A stretch of DNA of 64,000 nucleotides from Gemmobacter aquaticus (GTDB lineage: Bacteria > Pseudomonadota > Alphaproteobacteria > Rhodobacterales > Rhodobacteraceae), in the NCBI RefSeq assembly GCF_007859075.1, contig NZ_VOAK01000011.1, positions 62,001-126,000 of the forward strand. The letters are read 5' to 3'. Below the pieces are notes generated by a model, which was not told the origin of the DNA, did no database searches, and saw nothing but the letters and a program-made list of their open reading frames with translations. The position numbers and the translations under genes were made by a program. Shown here piece by piece: positions 26,130 through 34,754 of the stretch; the stretch's first letter is position 1; each line of letters begins with the position of its first letter.

Positions 26130-26141
26130 CGGTCGCGCAGT

Positions 26142-26173
26142 CCGGCAGGTGGAGGTTTTTTTCCGCCTGCCGG
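26142..26173. terminator. Hairpin with a T run inside its loop, between convergent genes
   Basis: CCGGCAGG and CCTGCCGG enclose TGGAGGTTTTTTTCCG. The T run lies within the loop rather than after the stem, which is atypical for an intrinsic terminator. It stands 12 bases after ribH and 15 bases before the end of the LacI gene. Confidence 0.45.
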
Positions 26174-26188
26174 TCCGTGCCCTCGTCC

Positions 26189-27220
26189 TTAGGCAAGACC
26201 GCGCACAGTGGTGCCGGGGTTCAGATGCAGGCCGACCAGTTCGACGCGCACGGGCTCGGCTGGGTGATCCTGCCGAATGACCGCCTCGGCGGCACGGCGG
26301 CCAACCTCGGCCAGGGGAACCTCGATCGTCGTCAGGCGGGTGCGGATGGCATGGCGCAGCGAGGTGCCGTTAAACCCGATGACCGAAACGGCGTCAGGCA
26401 CCGCGATCCCCGCGGCGAGCAGCGCACGCAACCCTCCGGTCGCCATCGCGTCGTTCAGGTAGTGAATTGCCGCGGGCAGGGGGCCTTGGCCCAGCAGTCT
26501 TTCGGTCAGGATACGCCCGCCTTCTGCGTTGCGGGGCAGGTCGTCGGCGGTGATGCTGCGCGCAGCGGCGCCGGCCTGACGCAGGGTCGACAAAAACCCT
26601 TCGCATCTTTGTGCGGCACAGAGGTCGCGCGCGAGTTCCGCGCCGACGTAGCAGCAATCGCGCAGGCCAACCGAGAGGAAGGTCTGTGCCGCAAGCTGGC
26701 CGACCGCAACATGTGAAAGTCCGACCGTCGCATCAAGGTCGGGACGATCTCCATCCCAGATCTGCACCGAACGTGGACCGCCTTGCCGCAAAAGCCGCAG
26801 CGCCGCGGCGGTGCGATTGATCCCGCCCGAGATGATCAGGCCCGCGGGCTGCATCGACAGCATGGTCCGGATCAGCCTTTCTTCGGTTGAAGGATCGAAG
26901 AAGGTCTCACCGATCAGACCGGTCAGGCCGCGTGGGTTCAGCACCGCGTTGATCCCCGAAAGAACCTCGGCGTAGACCTGATCGCTGACCGAAGGGATCA
27001 GGACGCCGACCAGCCTGCTGGTCTGGGATGACAGCGCCCCCGCCAGGCTATTCGGAACATACCCCATCTCGTCGACAAGACGCCGCACGCGCGCCCGCGT
27101 TTCCTCGCTGATCCGGCCCGTGCCGCGCAGGACTTTTGAGACGGTCATCGGGCTGACACCCGCGGCGCGGGCGACATCGGCGATCGTTTTCGGACGGTGG
27201 TGCGAAGGCTCTTGACTCAT
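26189..27220 (-). CDS. LacI-family transcriptional regulator (R1, GntR-like)
   Basis: 343 residues. N-terminal helix-turn-helix and hinge: TIADVARAAGVSPMTVSKVLRGTGRIS then GYVPNSLAGALSSQ. A periplasmic-binding-protein-like ligand domain follows (SRLVGVLIPSVSDQVYAEVLSGI ... SVIGFNGTSLRHAIRTRLTTIEVP). It resembles gluconate repressors. It is divergent from the TRAP transporter operon with two operator-like palindromes between them. One of four LacI regulators in the sugar-acid island. Confidence 0.92.
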   Translation of the reverse strand: MSQEPSHHRPKTIADVARAAGVSPMTVSKVLRGTGRISEETRARVRRLVDEMGYVPNSLAGALSSQTSRLVGVLIPSVSDQVYAEVLSGINAVLNPRGLTGLIGETFFDPSTEERLIRTMLSMQPAGLIISGGINRTAAALRLLRQGGPRSVQIWDGDRPDLDATVGLSHVAVGQLAAQTFLSVGLRDCCYVGAELARDLCAAQRCEGFLSTLRQAGAAARSITADDLPRNAEGGRILTERLLGQGPLPAAIHYLNDAMATGGLRALLAAGIAVPDAVSVIGFNGTSLRHAIRTRLTTIEVPLAEVGRRAAEAVIRQDHPAEPVRVELVGLHLNPGTTVRGLA

Positions 27221-27224
27221 TCTC

Positions 27225-27258
27225 TGGTATCGATAACAAATTGGGTTAACGATAACCC
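27225..27258. promoter_or_regulatory. Two LacI-type operators upstream of the TRAP operon
   Basis: TGGTATCGATAACA at 27225-27238 and GGGTTAACGATAACCC at 27243-27258 lie between R1 and dctQ. Both match the GTTAnCGnTAAC pattern of gluconate-type LacI repressors and recur at the other promoters of the island. Positioned to block both divergent transcripts. Confidence 0.7.
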
Positions 27259-27303
27259 AGGCTGGCTGTTCGCTGCAACGGGGAATCGAAGGGAGGACAA
27301 TTC

Positions 27304-27795
27304 ATGAAACGTGCAATCCGCCGACTATGGTCGGCGATAGACCTTATCATGGCCGGGCTGCTGGTGGCCATGATCGCGCTGGTCTTTGCGAATGTGGTCT
27401 TGCGCTACGGATTCTCGTCCGGCATCCGCCAGACGGTGGAACTGGCGCGCCTTTGGTTCATCTGGATCGTGATGCTGGGCGCAGTCACCGTGCTGCATCG
27501 GGGGGAGCACCTCGGCATGCCCGAACTGGTTGAAAACCATTTCCCCCGTGCCCTCCCATGGGTAAACCGCTTCAACTGGCTGGTCATTCTTGGATCCTCC
27601 GTGATGCTGACCTGGGGTTCGATCCGGGTCACCCAGTCGAACTGGGCCAATATCTCGCAACTGACGGGGCTTGCGCAGGGTTGGTTCTATCTGCCCGGCG
27701 TCATCTCGGGCGCCATGATGGCCGCGATTGCGCTGGTGCGCATCGTACATCCCGAGACCGGCAAGCACGACCGAGCGCACGGAGATATCGCATGA
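27304..27795 (+). CDS. TRAP transporter small permease (DctQ family)
   Basis: 163-residue membrane protein with four hydrophobic helices; TRAP small-subunit hallmarks are visible in ANVVLRYGFSSGIRQTVELARLWFIWIVMLGA and HLGMPELVENHFP. With the large permease and binding protein it forms a sodium-driven, high-affinity organic-acid importer. Its stop overlaps the start of the large permease (ATGA). The operon starts just after operator sites for a LacI regulator, suggesting induction by a sugar acid. Confidence 0.9.
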   Translation: MKRAIRRLWSAIDLIMAGLLVAMIALVFANVVLRYGFSSGIRQTVELARLWFIWIVMLGAVTVLHRGEHLGMPELVENHFPRALPWVNRFNWLVILGSSVMLTWGSIRVTQSNWANISQLTGLAQGWFYLPGVISGAMMAAIALVRIVHPETGKHDRAHGDIA

Positions 27796-29072
27796 CCCTG
27801 TTCGTGTTCCTTTCGGTCCTGATGGTCTCGATGCTGTTGGGGCTGCCGGTCGCGTTTGCGCTGCTTTTGTCAGGTATCGCGATGATGGTGCAGATGGACC
27901 TCTTCAGTGTGGACATCCTGGCGCAGTCGCTTATCAACGGGGTGGACAGCTTCACCCTGCTGGCCATCCCCTTCTTCATGGTTGCGGGCGAGGTCATGTC
28001 GCGTGGCGGGCTGTCAAGCCGGATCGTTGCGCTGGCCATGACAATGATCGGGCACCGCAAGGGTGGGCTTGGCTTCGTGGCCATCATCACGGCGATCGTG
28101 CTCTCGGGCCTGTCAGGCTCAGCTGTGGCGGATGCGGCAGCGCTGGTGTCGATCCTCTTCCCGATGATGATGAAGGCGAATTACCCGCGAGAGCATAGTC
28201 TTGGCCTGCTTGCCTCGGGCGGGTTGATCGGGCCGGTCATTCCGCCGTCGCTGCCGCTGATCCTGATCGGCGTGGCGGGAAACATCTCTATCGGCAAACT
28301 GCTGATCGGGGGGATTGCGCCCGGTCTGATGATGGGCGCCGCGCTGTTTGTCACATGGTGGTTGCTGATGCGCAACGAGGCGCTGGAGACGCTGCCCCGG
28401 GCAAGCTGGGGTGAATGTGGACGCGCGTTCAAGGACAGTTTCTGGGCCCTGATGCTTCCCGTCATCATCATCGGGGGCATCCGTACCGGTGCCTTCACAG
28501 CGACCGAGGCGGCGGTAGTTGCGGCAGTCTATGCGATCTTCGTGTCGATGCTGGTCTACCGCGAACTGGATCTTCGTGGCCTCTATGACACTCTCGTTGC
28601 CGCCGGGCGCACCACTGCAATGGTGATGTTCCTTGTCGGCGCGGCGATGGTGGTCTCGTGGATGATCACTGTCGCGCAACTTCCCCAGCAACTCGCGGCT
28701 CTGCTGGATCCCTTCATGGACAGTCCGCGCCTGCTGATGGCGGTCATCATGGTGATCGTGTTTCTGGTGGGCACTGCCATGGATCTGTCCCCGACCGTTC
28801 TGATCCTTGTGCCTCTGTTCATGCCGGTCATCATGATGGCCGGGATCGACCCGGTCTATTTTGGCCTGATGTTCGTGATCAATTGCTCCATCGGGCTGAT
28901 CACCCCGCCTGTAGGCACGGTGCTGAACGTGGTCTGCGGCGTCAGCGGGGCGACCATGTCGCAGGCGATGCGCGGTGTGATGCCCTTCATGATCGCCTAC
29001 CTGATGTTGCTGACCCTGTTCGTGATCTTCCCCGAGTTGATCACCGTGCCCCTGCATTACCTGAACGGATGA
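27792..29072 (+). CDS. TRAP transporter large permease (DctM family)
   Basis: 426 residues, about 12 membrane helices. The DctM pattern is clear: LAIPFFMVAGEVMSRGGLSSRIVALAMTMIG, GSAVADAAALVSILFPMM, GGLIGPVIPPSLPLILIG and CSIGLITPPVGTVLNVVCG. This subunit carries the substrate across the inner membrane. Overlaps dctQ by ATGA; a short gap with AAGGAGGAA precedes dctP. The substrate is probably a hexonate, inferred from the surrounding enzymes. Confidence 0.93.
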   Translation: MTLFVFLSVLMVSMLLGLPVAFALLLSGIAMMVQMDLFSVDILAQSLINGVDSFTLLAIPFFMVAGEVMSRGGLSSRIVALAMTMIGHRKGGLGFVAIITAIVLSGLSGSAVADAAALVSILFPMMMKANYPREHSLGLLASGGLIGPVIPPSLPLILIGVAGNISIGKLLIGGIAPGLMMGAALFVTWWLLMRNEALETLPRASWGECGRAFKDSFWALMLPVIIIGGIRTGAFTATEAAVVAAVYAIFVSMLVYRELDLRGLYDTLVAAGRTTAMVMFLVGAAMVVSWMITVAQLPQQLAALLDPFMDSPRLLMAVIMVIVFLVGTAMDLSPTVLILVPLFMPVIMMAGIDPVYFGLMFVINCSIGLITPPVGTVLNVVCGVSGATMSQAMRGVMPFMIAYLMLLTLFVIFPELITVPLHYLNG

Positions 29073-29101
29073 ATCTTCAAAAAGTTGAAGGAGGAACTTG
29101 A

Positions 29102-30079
29102 ATGAAGACTATCGCCAAAGCCCTTGGACTGATTTCGGCACTCGCCCTGACGGGCGTTGCCGCGCAGGCCGAAACCAACCTCAAGCTGGCCCATGCCGCG
29201 CCTGAGACTGACCTGCAGCAGACGCTGTCGCTGTTCTTCAAGGAACAGGTCGAGGCGCGGACCAACGGGTCGGTTACCGTCACGATCTTTCCGCAGGGCC
29301 AGCTTGGCAACGACGCGGCGATGATCGACGGCGCGCGGTCGGGGATCATCGACATCGCCATGTCGGGGCTGAACAACTTTACCGGTCTTGTGCCCGACGC
29401 AGGCGCGCTGGAACTGCCCTTCATCTTCCCGACCCGCGACGTGGCCTACAAGGTTCTGGACGGAGAAGTGGGGCAGGGGATCTCGGGGCAGTTCACCCAG
29501 CACGGGCTGAAGGTTCTGGGCTATCCGGAAAACGGCTACCGGAACATGACCAACAACCGTGGTCCGATCAAGGCTCCGGCCGATGTCTCGGGGCTGAACA
29601 TGCGGGTCAACAACTCCAAGGCGCTGAACGACATGTTCGCGCTGCTTGGCGCCAACCCTACGCAGCTGCCCGTGGCCGAGCTTTACACCGCGCTGGAGAC
29701 TGGCGTGGTCGATGCGCAGGACCATCCGATCGGCATCGTGCTGTCGTTCAAGTTCAACGAGGTGCAGAAATACCTCAGCCTGACGCAGCACGCCTATTCG
29801 GCTCTGGCCTTGGTCATGAACGACGCAAAGTTCAACGGGCTGACCGCGGACGAGCAGAAGGTGGTGCTTGAAGTGGCGGCCGAAGCGATTGCGATGCAAC
29901 GCAAGGCCGCACAGGACAAGGAAGCCGGCATGATCGAAGAGCTGAAGGCGTCCGGCATGGAGGTGAACGCGGATGTGGATGCTGCCGCGTTCCAGGCGGC
30001 CGTCAAACCGGTCTGGGACGGCTATGTCGCGGCAAATGGCGATGCCATGGTCAATGCCATCGTGGCCGCGCAAAAGTAA
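29102..30079 (+). CDS. TRAP transporter substrate-binding protein (DctP family)
   Basis: 325 residues with a signal peptide (1-22, ending VAAQA) and the DctP fold. The conserved arginine that clamps the carboxylate sits in SGLNMRVNNSKALNDMF, and a C-terminal long helix follows (ADEQKVVLEVAAEAIAMQRKAAQDKEA). It delivers the substrate to the DctQM permease in the periplasm. Strong AAGGAGGAA ribosome-binding site, consistent with the high level needed for a binding protein, and an intrinsic terminator follows. Confidence 0.93.
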   Translation: MKTIAKALGLISALALTGVAAQAETNLKLAHAAPETDLQQTLSLFFKEQVEARTNGSVTVTIFPQGQLGNDAAMIDGARSGIIDIAMSGLNNFTGLVPDAGALELPFIFPTRDVAYKVLDGEVGQGISGQFTQHGLKVLGYPENGYRNMTNNRGPIKAPADVSGLNMRVNNSKALNDMFALLGANPTQLPVAELYTALETGVVDAQDHPIGIVLSFKFNEVQKYLSLTQHAYSALALVMNDAKFNGLTADEQKVVLEVAAEAIAMQRKAAQDKEAGMIEELKASGMEVNADVDAAAFQAAVKPVWDGYVAANGDAMVNAIVAAQK

Positions 30080-30107
30080 ACTGGATCGGTGTTTTATCAT
30101 CCACCAA

Positions 30108-30130
30108 GGGGGCGCCACGCGCCCCCTTTT
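30108..30130 (+). terminator. Terminator of the TRAP operon
   Basis: Stem GGGGGCGC, loop CAC, stem GCGCCCCC, then TTTT. Located 28 bases after the dctP stop and just before the end of the convergent LacI gene. Confidence 0.85.
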
Positions 30131-30143
30131 GCCATCTCACGGT

Positions 30144-31160
30144 TTAGCGGCTTGACGGGCGAAGCTGCAACTCGGGCGCGATGGCAATGGTCGCAGGGCC
30201 TGTCTGGCGGCCATCGATCACATCGAGGATCAGTTGCGCCACCCGCGCCCCGATCTCGCGCGGGAAGGGGTTGATCGTCGTCAGGGGCGGGACCGAGATC
30301 TCTGCGATCTCGTAATCGCCAAAGCCCGCCAACGAGATGCGTCCGGGCACGTCGACCCCGCGCCGCTGGCATTCGGTCAAGGCGCCAAAGGCCGAAAGGT
30401 CGGATACGCAGATCACCGCCTGGGTGTCGGGCAGGGTTTCCAGCAACCGCCCCATGGCCTCGGCCCCCTCGCGCATGGAAATGGGCGGGGCGCCGACGGC
30501 GATCAGGCGCCCGGCGTCGAGCCCATGCGCCTGCATCGCGGCGATGAAGCCCGCGCGCCGGTCGGCGCCGCGCGTGTCGCGGCTGGTGTCCCCGCCGATA
30601 AATGCGATGCGTGTCAGCCCCTGGGCGACAAAATGATCGACCATGCCCTTCACCGCCTCGGCATTCGAAAACCCCACCACATGCCCGATGGGGGTTTCAG
30701 GCAGGTCCCAGGTTTCGATCACCGGGATGCCCGCGTTCTCCAGCATGCGGCGCGCGCGTGCTGTGTGCTTGCCGCCTGTGACCACAATCGCCTCTGGGCG
30801 GCGGCGCAGAAGCTGTTCGATCAGCCGCTCTTCTTCGGCCATGTCATAGTCGGTGGTGCCCAGCAGGATCTGCAAGCCCCGCGCCTTCAGCCCGTCTGAC
30901 AGGCCGCGAACCGTATCGGCGAAGTTCGCGTTGTTGATCGAGGGGATGGTGACCGCCACGAAATCGGTCCGTTGCGACCGCAGGCTGGAGGCGGTGCTGT
31001 CAAAGACATAGCCCAGTTCGTCTGCCGCCTTGAGGATCGCCTCGCGCGTCGCCTCGCTGACCGAACTGTCGGCCTTGAAGGCGCGGCTGACTGTCATGGG
31101 GGAAACACCCGCAACGCGGGCGACATCGGCCATGGTCGGGGCTTTGCGAGATGCGCTCAT
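30144..31160 (-). CDS. LacI-family transcriptional regulator (R2)
   Basis: 338 residues. Helix-turn-helix MADVARVAGVSPMTVSRAFKADSSVSE and hinge GYVFDSTASSLRSQRTD, then a ligand domain (VAVTIPSINNANFADTVRGLSDGL ... ISLAGFGDYEIAEISVPPLTTINPFP). Its closest look-alikes are gluconate/idonate repressors. It follows the idnO-gntK operon on the same strand after a 55-base gap that contains its own operator-like site, so it may be autoregulated. Confidence 0.92.
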   Translation of the reverse strand: MSASRKAPTMADVARVAGVSPMTVSRAFKADSSVSEATREAILKAADELGYVFDSTASSLRSQRTDFVAVTIPSINNANFADTVRGLSDGLKARGLQILLGTTDYDMAEEERLIEQLLRRRPEAIVVTGGKHTARARRMLENAGIPVIETWDLPETPIGHVVGFSNAEAVKGMVDHFVAQGLTRIAFIGGDTSRDTRGADRRAGFIAAMQAHGLDAGRLIAVGAPPISMREGAEAMGRLLETLPDTQAVICVSDLSAFGALTECQRRGVDVPGRISLAGFGDYEIAEISVPPLTTINPFPREIGARVAQLILDVIDGRQTGPATIAIAPELQLRPSSR

Positions 31161-31168
31161 ACCCCAGT

Positions 31169-31180
31169 GGTATCGTTACC
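31169..31180. promoter_or_regulatory. LacI-type operator in front of R2
   Basis: GGTATCGTTACC, a GGTA-TCGT-TACC variant of the island's operator motif, 8 bases upstream of the R2 start codon. Confidence 0.5.
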
Positions 31181-31215
31181 CGGGAATGAAATCCATCCCC
31201 GGGTCACGCAGGGCA

Positions 31216-31551
31216 TCATGCAAGTTCGAAATCGTGCGCGGTGGTCACATGGTGGTGGATGCGCCCGGTGAAGAACCGTGCCAGCACCGACTCGGTTGCC
31301 GCGCGGGCCTCGCTGCGCACAGGGCTCGCGAGTGCCGCGTCGACCGATGCCAGATCGGGGTAGCTGATCGCGAGGATCATCGGGAACTCCGGGGCGCCGT
31401 CATCGCGCGATTCCGCGAAGGTCACGCGCACTGCCAGCGCGCCGGGAAACGCCTTCCACTTTGGCAGGATCTCGGTCAGCACGGCCTCGCGGAAGGCAGC
31501 GTTCTGGCCGGGGTGAACCTGGCCTTCAAACAGCGCGTAGCGGGTGATCAT
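31216..31551 (-). CDS. Small ferredoxin-fold-like protein (EthD/ABM-like), function unknown
   Basis: 111 residues beginning MITRYALFEGQVHPGQNAAFREAVLTEILPKW. A pattern of alternating strand and helix and a histidine-rich GRIHHHVTTAHDF end suggest a dimeric alpha+beta barrel such as the EthD/antibiotic-monooxygenase families. Its start overlaps the stop of the upstream dehydrogenase (ATGA), making it the last gene of idnO-gntK-HIBADH-like-this. The role in sugar-acid use is unknown. Confidence 0.6.
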   Translation of the reverse strand: MITRYALFEGQVHPGQNAAFREAVLTEILPKWKAFPGALAVRVTFAESRDDGAPEFPMILAISYPDLASVDAALASPVRSEARAATESVLARFFTGRIHHHVTTAHDFELA

Positions 31552-32438
31552 TCGAACAACTCCTTATTCGGTCCCTTGAAGAATTCCATAAGCGCCGCCT
31601 GATCCTCGCCTCCCAGACCAGCGGCCGTCAGCATCCGGTGGATCTCGGCGCAGAGCGCGGTCAGCGGCATCGCGGTGTGGGTCAGTCGGGCCAGATCCTG
31701 TGCGCCGTTCAGATCCTTCACCATATTGTCGATCCGCCCCGTGCGCCGGTAATCACGCGCGGCAAAACGGGGCATGTATTCCTGCAGCAGTGCGCTGTCG
31801 GCGCGCCCGCCGCGCAGGGCTTGCGGAACCATCTTGGCATCAACGCCAGCCGCCTCGGCGAGTGCGGTCGCCTCGGCCACGGCCAGAAAGCCCAGCCCGC
31901 ACAGCACCTGATTGATCAGCTTGGTCGTTTGCCCCGTGCCGGGACCACCCATGCGGGTCTGGTTGGAGGCAACCTGCGCCAGAACGTCCTGGGCATCCGC
32001 GACATCGGCCTCGGCCCCGCCCTGCATCAGCGTCAGCTGACCGATCGCGGCCTTTGGGATGCCGCCCGAAAGCGGGCTGTCAACCCAACGAAGCCCCCGC
32101 TCGGCGGCATCGGACGCCAGCGCCTTGGTTGCCTCGGGGTCGATGGACGACATGTCGATCAGCAGCGTGCCGGGGGCTGCGCCTTCGGCCACGCCGCCGG
32201 GGGCAAAGACCGCCGCGCGCACGATGCGGGCCGCATTCAGCGACAGGATCACCGCATGGGCGCCGCGTGCGGCCTCGGCGGCGCTTGAGGCTTCGGTTGC
32301 ACCTTGCGCGACCAGTGCGCCGCGCTTTTCGGGGTCGAGGTCAAAGACGACGAGCTGCGTTCCCGTAGCCAGCAGGCGCGCACCGATGGCGCCACCCATG
32401 GCGCCCGCACCGATGAGGGCAATTCTTCGGCTCATCAC
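31548..32438 (-). CDS. NAD(P)-dependent beta-hydroxyacid dehydrogenase (GarR/HIBADH family)
   Basis: 296 residues. Rossmann motif IGAGAMGGAIGARLLATG, the substrate-binding DSPLSGGIPKAA and the catalytic lysine in GQTTKLINQVLCGLG identify the 3-hydroxyisobutyrate/tartronate-semialdehyde reductase family. The exact hydroxyacid is not readable. It overlaps gntK upstream and the small protein downstream by ATGA, so it is part of the sugar-acid operon. A second, different member of the family lies at 35773-36633. Confidence 0.88.
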   Translation of the reverse strand: MMSRRIALIGAGAMGGAIGARLLATGTQLVVFDLDPEKRGALVAQGATEASSAAEAARGAHAVILSLNAARIVRAAVFAPGGVAEGAAPGTLLIDMSSIDPEATKALASDAAERGLRWVDSPLSGGIPKAAIGQLTLMQGGAEADVADAQDVLAQVASNQTRMGGPGTGQTTKLINQVLCGLGFLAVAEATALAEAAGVDAKMVPQALRGGRADSALLQEYMPRFAARDYRRTGRIDNMVKDLNGAQDLARLTHTAMPLTALCAEIHRMLTAAGLGGEDQAALMEFFKGPNKELFE

Positions 32439-32932
32439 AATTCTCCTCGGAGGTGGGGAAGCACATAGGCCACAAGCTCGGCCAGCGGTTGGTCAATATC
32501 CACCGTCAGCGCAGCTTCGTCCGGGCCGGGGGGCTCGAGTGCGGCGAACTGGCTGTCGAGCAGCGAGAGCGGCATGTAATGGCCCGCGCGCCTTGCCATG
32601 CGGGCGGCGATCACATCGCGACTGCCCGTCAGATGCACGAAGCGGACCGGCCCGCCCGCTGCCGCGCGGATGCGATCACGGTAGGCGCGTTTCAGGGCCG
32701 AACAGCCCACCATCACCGGCGCCTGATCCCGCAGCGTAGCGGCCACCCGGTCCAGCCATGGCCAGCGGTCATCGTCGGTCAGGGGGATGCCGTCGCGCAT
32801 CTTGGCCACGTTTTCGGCCGGGTGCAGGTCATCGCCGTCGATATAAGGCACCTGCAGCGCCTCGGACACGGCCGCGCCCACGCTCGATTTGCCGCAGCCC
32901 GAGACGCCCATGAAGATGACACGCAGGCTCAT
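32435..32932 (-). CDS. gntK: Gluconokinase
   Basis: 165 residues of the GntK/IdnK shikimate-kinase-like family. P-loop FMGVSGCGKSSVG, the substrate region DGDDLHPAENVAKMRDGIPLTDDDRWPWL and CSALKRAYRDRIR are visible. It phosphorylates D-gluconate to 6-phosphogluconate in the cytoplasm. I chose the ATG at 32932 (MSLRVIFMG); a longer frame upstream lies inside idnO. The start overlaps the idnO stop (ATGA). Its product is the substrate of the Gnd encoded at 38004-39440. Confidence 0.95.
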   Translation of the reverse strand: MSLRVIFMGVSGCGKSSVGAAVSEALQVPYIDGDDLHPAENVAKMRDGIPLTDDDRWPWLDRVAATLRDQAPVMVGCSALKRAYRDRIRAAAGGPVRFVHLTGSRDVIAARMARRAGHYMPLSLLDSQFAALEPPGPDEAALTVDIDQPLAELVAYVLPHLRGEL

Positions 32933-33696
32933 AGCGAGGCCGTGATGCCGCCGTCCACATAGAGGATGTGCCCGTTGACGAAACTCGACGCATCCGACGA
33001 AAGGAAGATGCAGGCGCCCACAAGCTCTTCGACCTTGCCCCATCGTCCGGCCGGGGTGCGCTTCTCCAACCAGGCCGAGAAGGTCGGGTCGGCGACCAGT
33101 GCGGCATTGAGCGGCGTGTCGAAGTAGCCCGGTGCGATGGCATTGCATTGCAGGCCGTGCTTGGCCCAGTCGGTGGCCATGCCCTTGGTCAGGTTGCCCA
33201 CCGCGCCTTTTGTGGCGGTGTAGGGCGCGATTCCCGGACGGGCGAGGGCAGTCTGCACGCTGGCGATATTGATGATCTTGCCGCGACCGCGGCCGATCAT
33301 GTGTCGCGCCACCGCTTGTCCCACGTGAAAGACAGAGGCCACGTTGGTTTGCAAAAGCCGCTCGAACGCGTCGGCCGGAAAATCCTCCAGCGGGGTGCGA
33401 TATTGCATGCCGGCGTTGTTCACGAGGATGTCGATCGGCCCGACCTCTGCCTCAAAGCCATCGACGGCGTTGCGGACAGCATCATGGTCGGTCGCGTCGA
33501 AGGCAAGCGTCGCGGCGCCGGGAATGCGTGCAGCCGCCTCGGCCAGTTTACCCCCGTCGCGCCCGTTCAGCACGACATGCGCGCCCGCAGCAGCCAATCC
33601 CTGCGCCAGTGCAAAGCCGATGCCCTGCGATGATCCGGTCACCAGCGCGCGCTTTCCCGTCAGGTCGAACAGTTGCAGTCCCAAGGTTTCCTCCAT
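32929..33696 (-). CDS. idnO: Gluconate 5-dehydrogenase-like SDR
   Basis: 255-residue short-chain dehydrogenase. Cofactor motif VTGSSQGIGFALAQG, NNAGMQ, catalytic serine in NIASVQTA and YTATKGAVGNLTKGMATDWAKHGLQCNAIAPGYF are visible. The segment order and the MATDWAKHG block are typical of IdnO/Gno, which interconverts 5-keto-D-gluconate and D-gluconate. It heads the operon idnO-gntK-GarR-like-small protein, divergent from a hydroxyacid dehydrogenase with a perfect operator between them. Confidence 0.88.
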   Translation of the reverse strand: MEETLGLQLFDLTGKRALVTGSSQGIGFALAQGLAAAGAHVVLNGRDGGKLAEAAARIPGAATLAFDATDHDAVRNAVDGFEAEVGPIDILVNNAGMQYRTPLEDFPADAFERLLQTNVASVFHVGQAVARHMIGRGRGKIINIASVQTALARPGIAPYTATKGAVGNLTKGMATDWAKHGLQCNAIAPGYFDTPLNAALVADPTFSAWLEKRTPAGRWGKVEELVGACIFLSSDASSFVNGHILYVDGGITASL

Positions 33697-33735
33697 CTTC
33701 AGAACGCTCTCGACAAGCGCTGTCAGACCTGTTTA

Positions 33736-33749
33736 TGTTATCGATAACA
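33736..33749. promoter_or_regulatory. LacI-type operator between idnO and the hydroxyacid dehydrogenase
   Basis: TGTTATCGATAACA, a perfect 14-base palindrome in the 96-base divergent promoter region. It is close to the known E. coli GntR operator (ATGTTATCGATAACAT-like), which supports gluconate-type regulation. Confidence 0.75.
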
Positions 33750-33792
33750 AATCACCGATGACCTAACGTGTCAAGACCCGATGGGAGAGATC

Positions 33793-34740
33793 ATGACCAA
33801 ACCGCACATTCTGCAAGTCGGCCCCTATCCGGCCTGGGATCAGGAACCGCTGGACGCAGCCTTCCACATGCACCGGCTGTTCGAGGCCGCCGATCGCGAT
33901 GCCTATCTCGCCGAGGTTGGCCCCAAGGTGCGCGGCATCGCGACGCGCGGCGAACTGGGCGCGAATGCGGCGATGATCGCGGCCTGCCCGAACCTTGAGA
34001 TCATCAGCGTCTATGGCGTGGGCTATGATGCGGTCGATCTGGCGGCGGCCAAGGCGCGGGGCATCCGTGTCACCAACACCCCCGACGTGCTGACCAATGA
34101 CGTGGCCGATCTGGGTGTTGCCATGATGCTCGTGCAGTCGCGCGGCATGATCGGGGCGGAGACCTGGGTGCGCGACGGATCATGGGCCGCAAAGGGGCTT
34201 TACCCGCTGCAGCGCCGGGTCTGGGGCAAGCGCGCGGGCGTGTTGGGCCTTGGCCGCATCGGTTATGAGGTCGCCAAGCGTCTGGCGGGCTTTGATCTTG
34301 AGATCGCCTATAGCGATGTGGGTCCCAAAGATTATGCGAAGGACTGGGAGTTCATTGCCGATCCGGTCGCGCTGGCCGAACGGTCGGATTTCCTGTTCGT
34401 GACGCTCGCCGCCTCGGCTGCGACACGGCACATCGTCGGGGCGAAAGTGATCGAGGCCCTGGGGCCGAACGGGATGCTTATCAACATCTCGCGCGCGTCG
34501 AACATCGACGAGGCGGCGCTGCTTGATGCGCTTGAAACGGGCCGGCTTGGATCTGCCGCGCTTGATGTGTTCGAGGGTGAACCCGCATTGAACCCGCGCT
34601 TCCTGTCGCTGCCCAATGTCCTGCTGCAACCCCATCACGCCAGCGGCACATTCGAGACGCGTCAGGCGATGGGCAAGCTGGTGCGCGACAATCTTGGGGC
34701 GCATTTTGCAGGTCAGCCCCTGCTGACGCCGGTTCTTTAA
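33793..34740 (+). CDS. D-2-hydroxyacid dehydrogenase (2-ketogluconate/hydroxypyruvate reductase-like)
   Basis: 315 residues. NAD(P)-binding motif GVLGLGRIGYEVAKRL and the catalytic residues: arginine in NISRASNIDEAAL, glutamate in DVFEGEPALN and histidine in LQPHHASG. GhrB/TkrA-type enzymes reduce 2-ketogluconate to gluconate as well as glyoxylate and hydroxypyruvate; in this island the former is the sensible role. Start at 33793 (MTKPHILQVG) because GGGAGAG lies 6 bases upstream; ATG 33781 would place that site inside the coding region. Confidence 0.88.
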   Translation: MTKPHILQVGPYPAWDQEPLDAAFHMHRLFEAADRDAYLAEVGPKVRGIATRGELGANAAMIAACPNLEIISVYGVGYDAVDLAAAKARGIRVTNTPDVLTNDVADLGVAMMLVQSRGMIGAETWVRDGSWAAKGLYPLQRRVWGKRAGVLGLGRIGYEVAKRLAGFDLEIAYSDVGPKDYAKDWEFIADPVALAERSDFLFVTLAASAATRHIVGAKVIEALGPNGMLINISRASNIDEAALLDALETGRLGSAALDVFEGEPALNPRFLSLPNVLLQPHHASGTFETRQAMGKLVRDNLGAHFAGQPLLTPVL

Positions 34741-34754
34741 GGGGGCGCGTCGCG

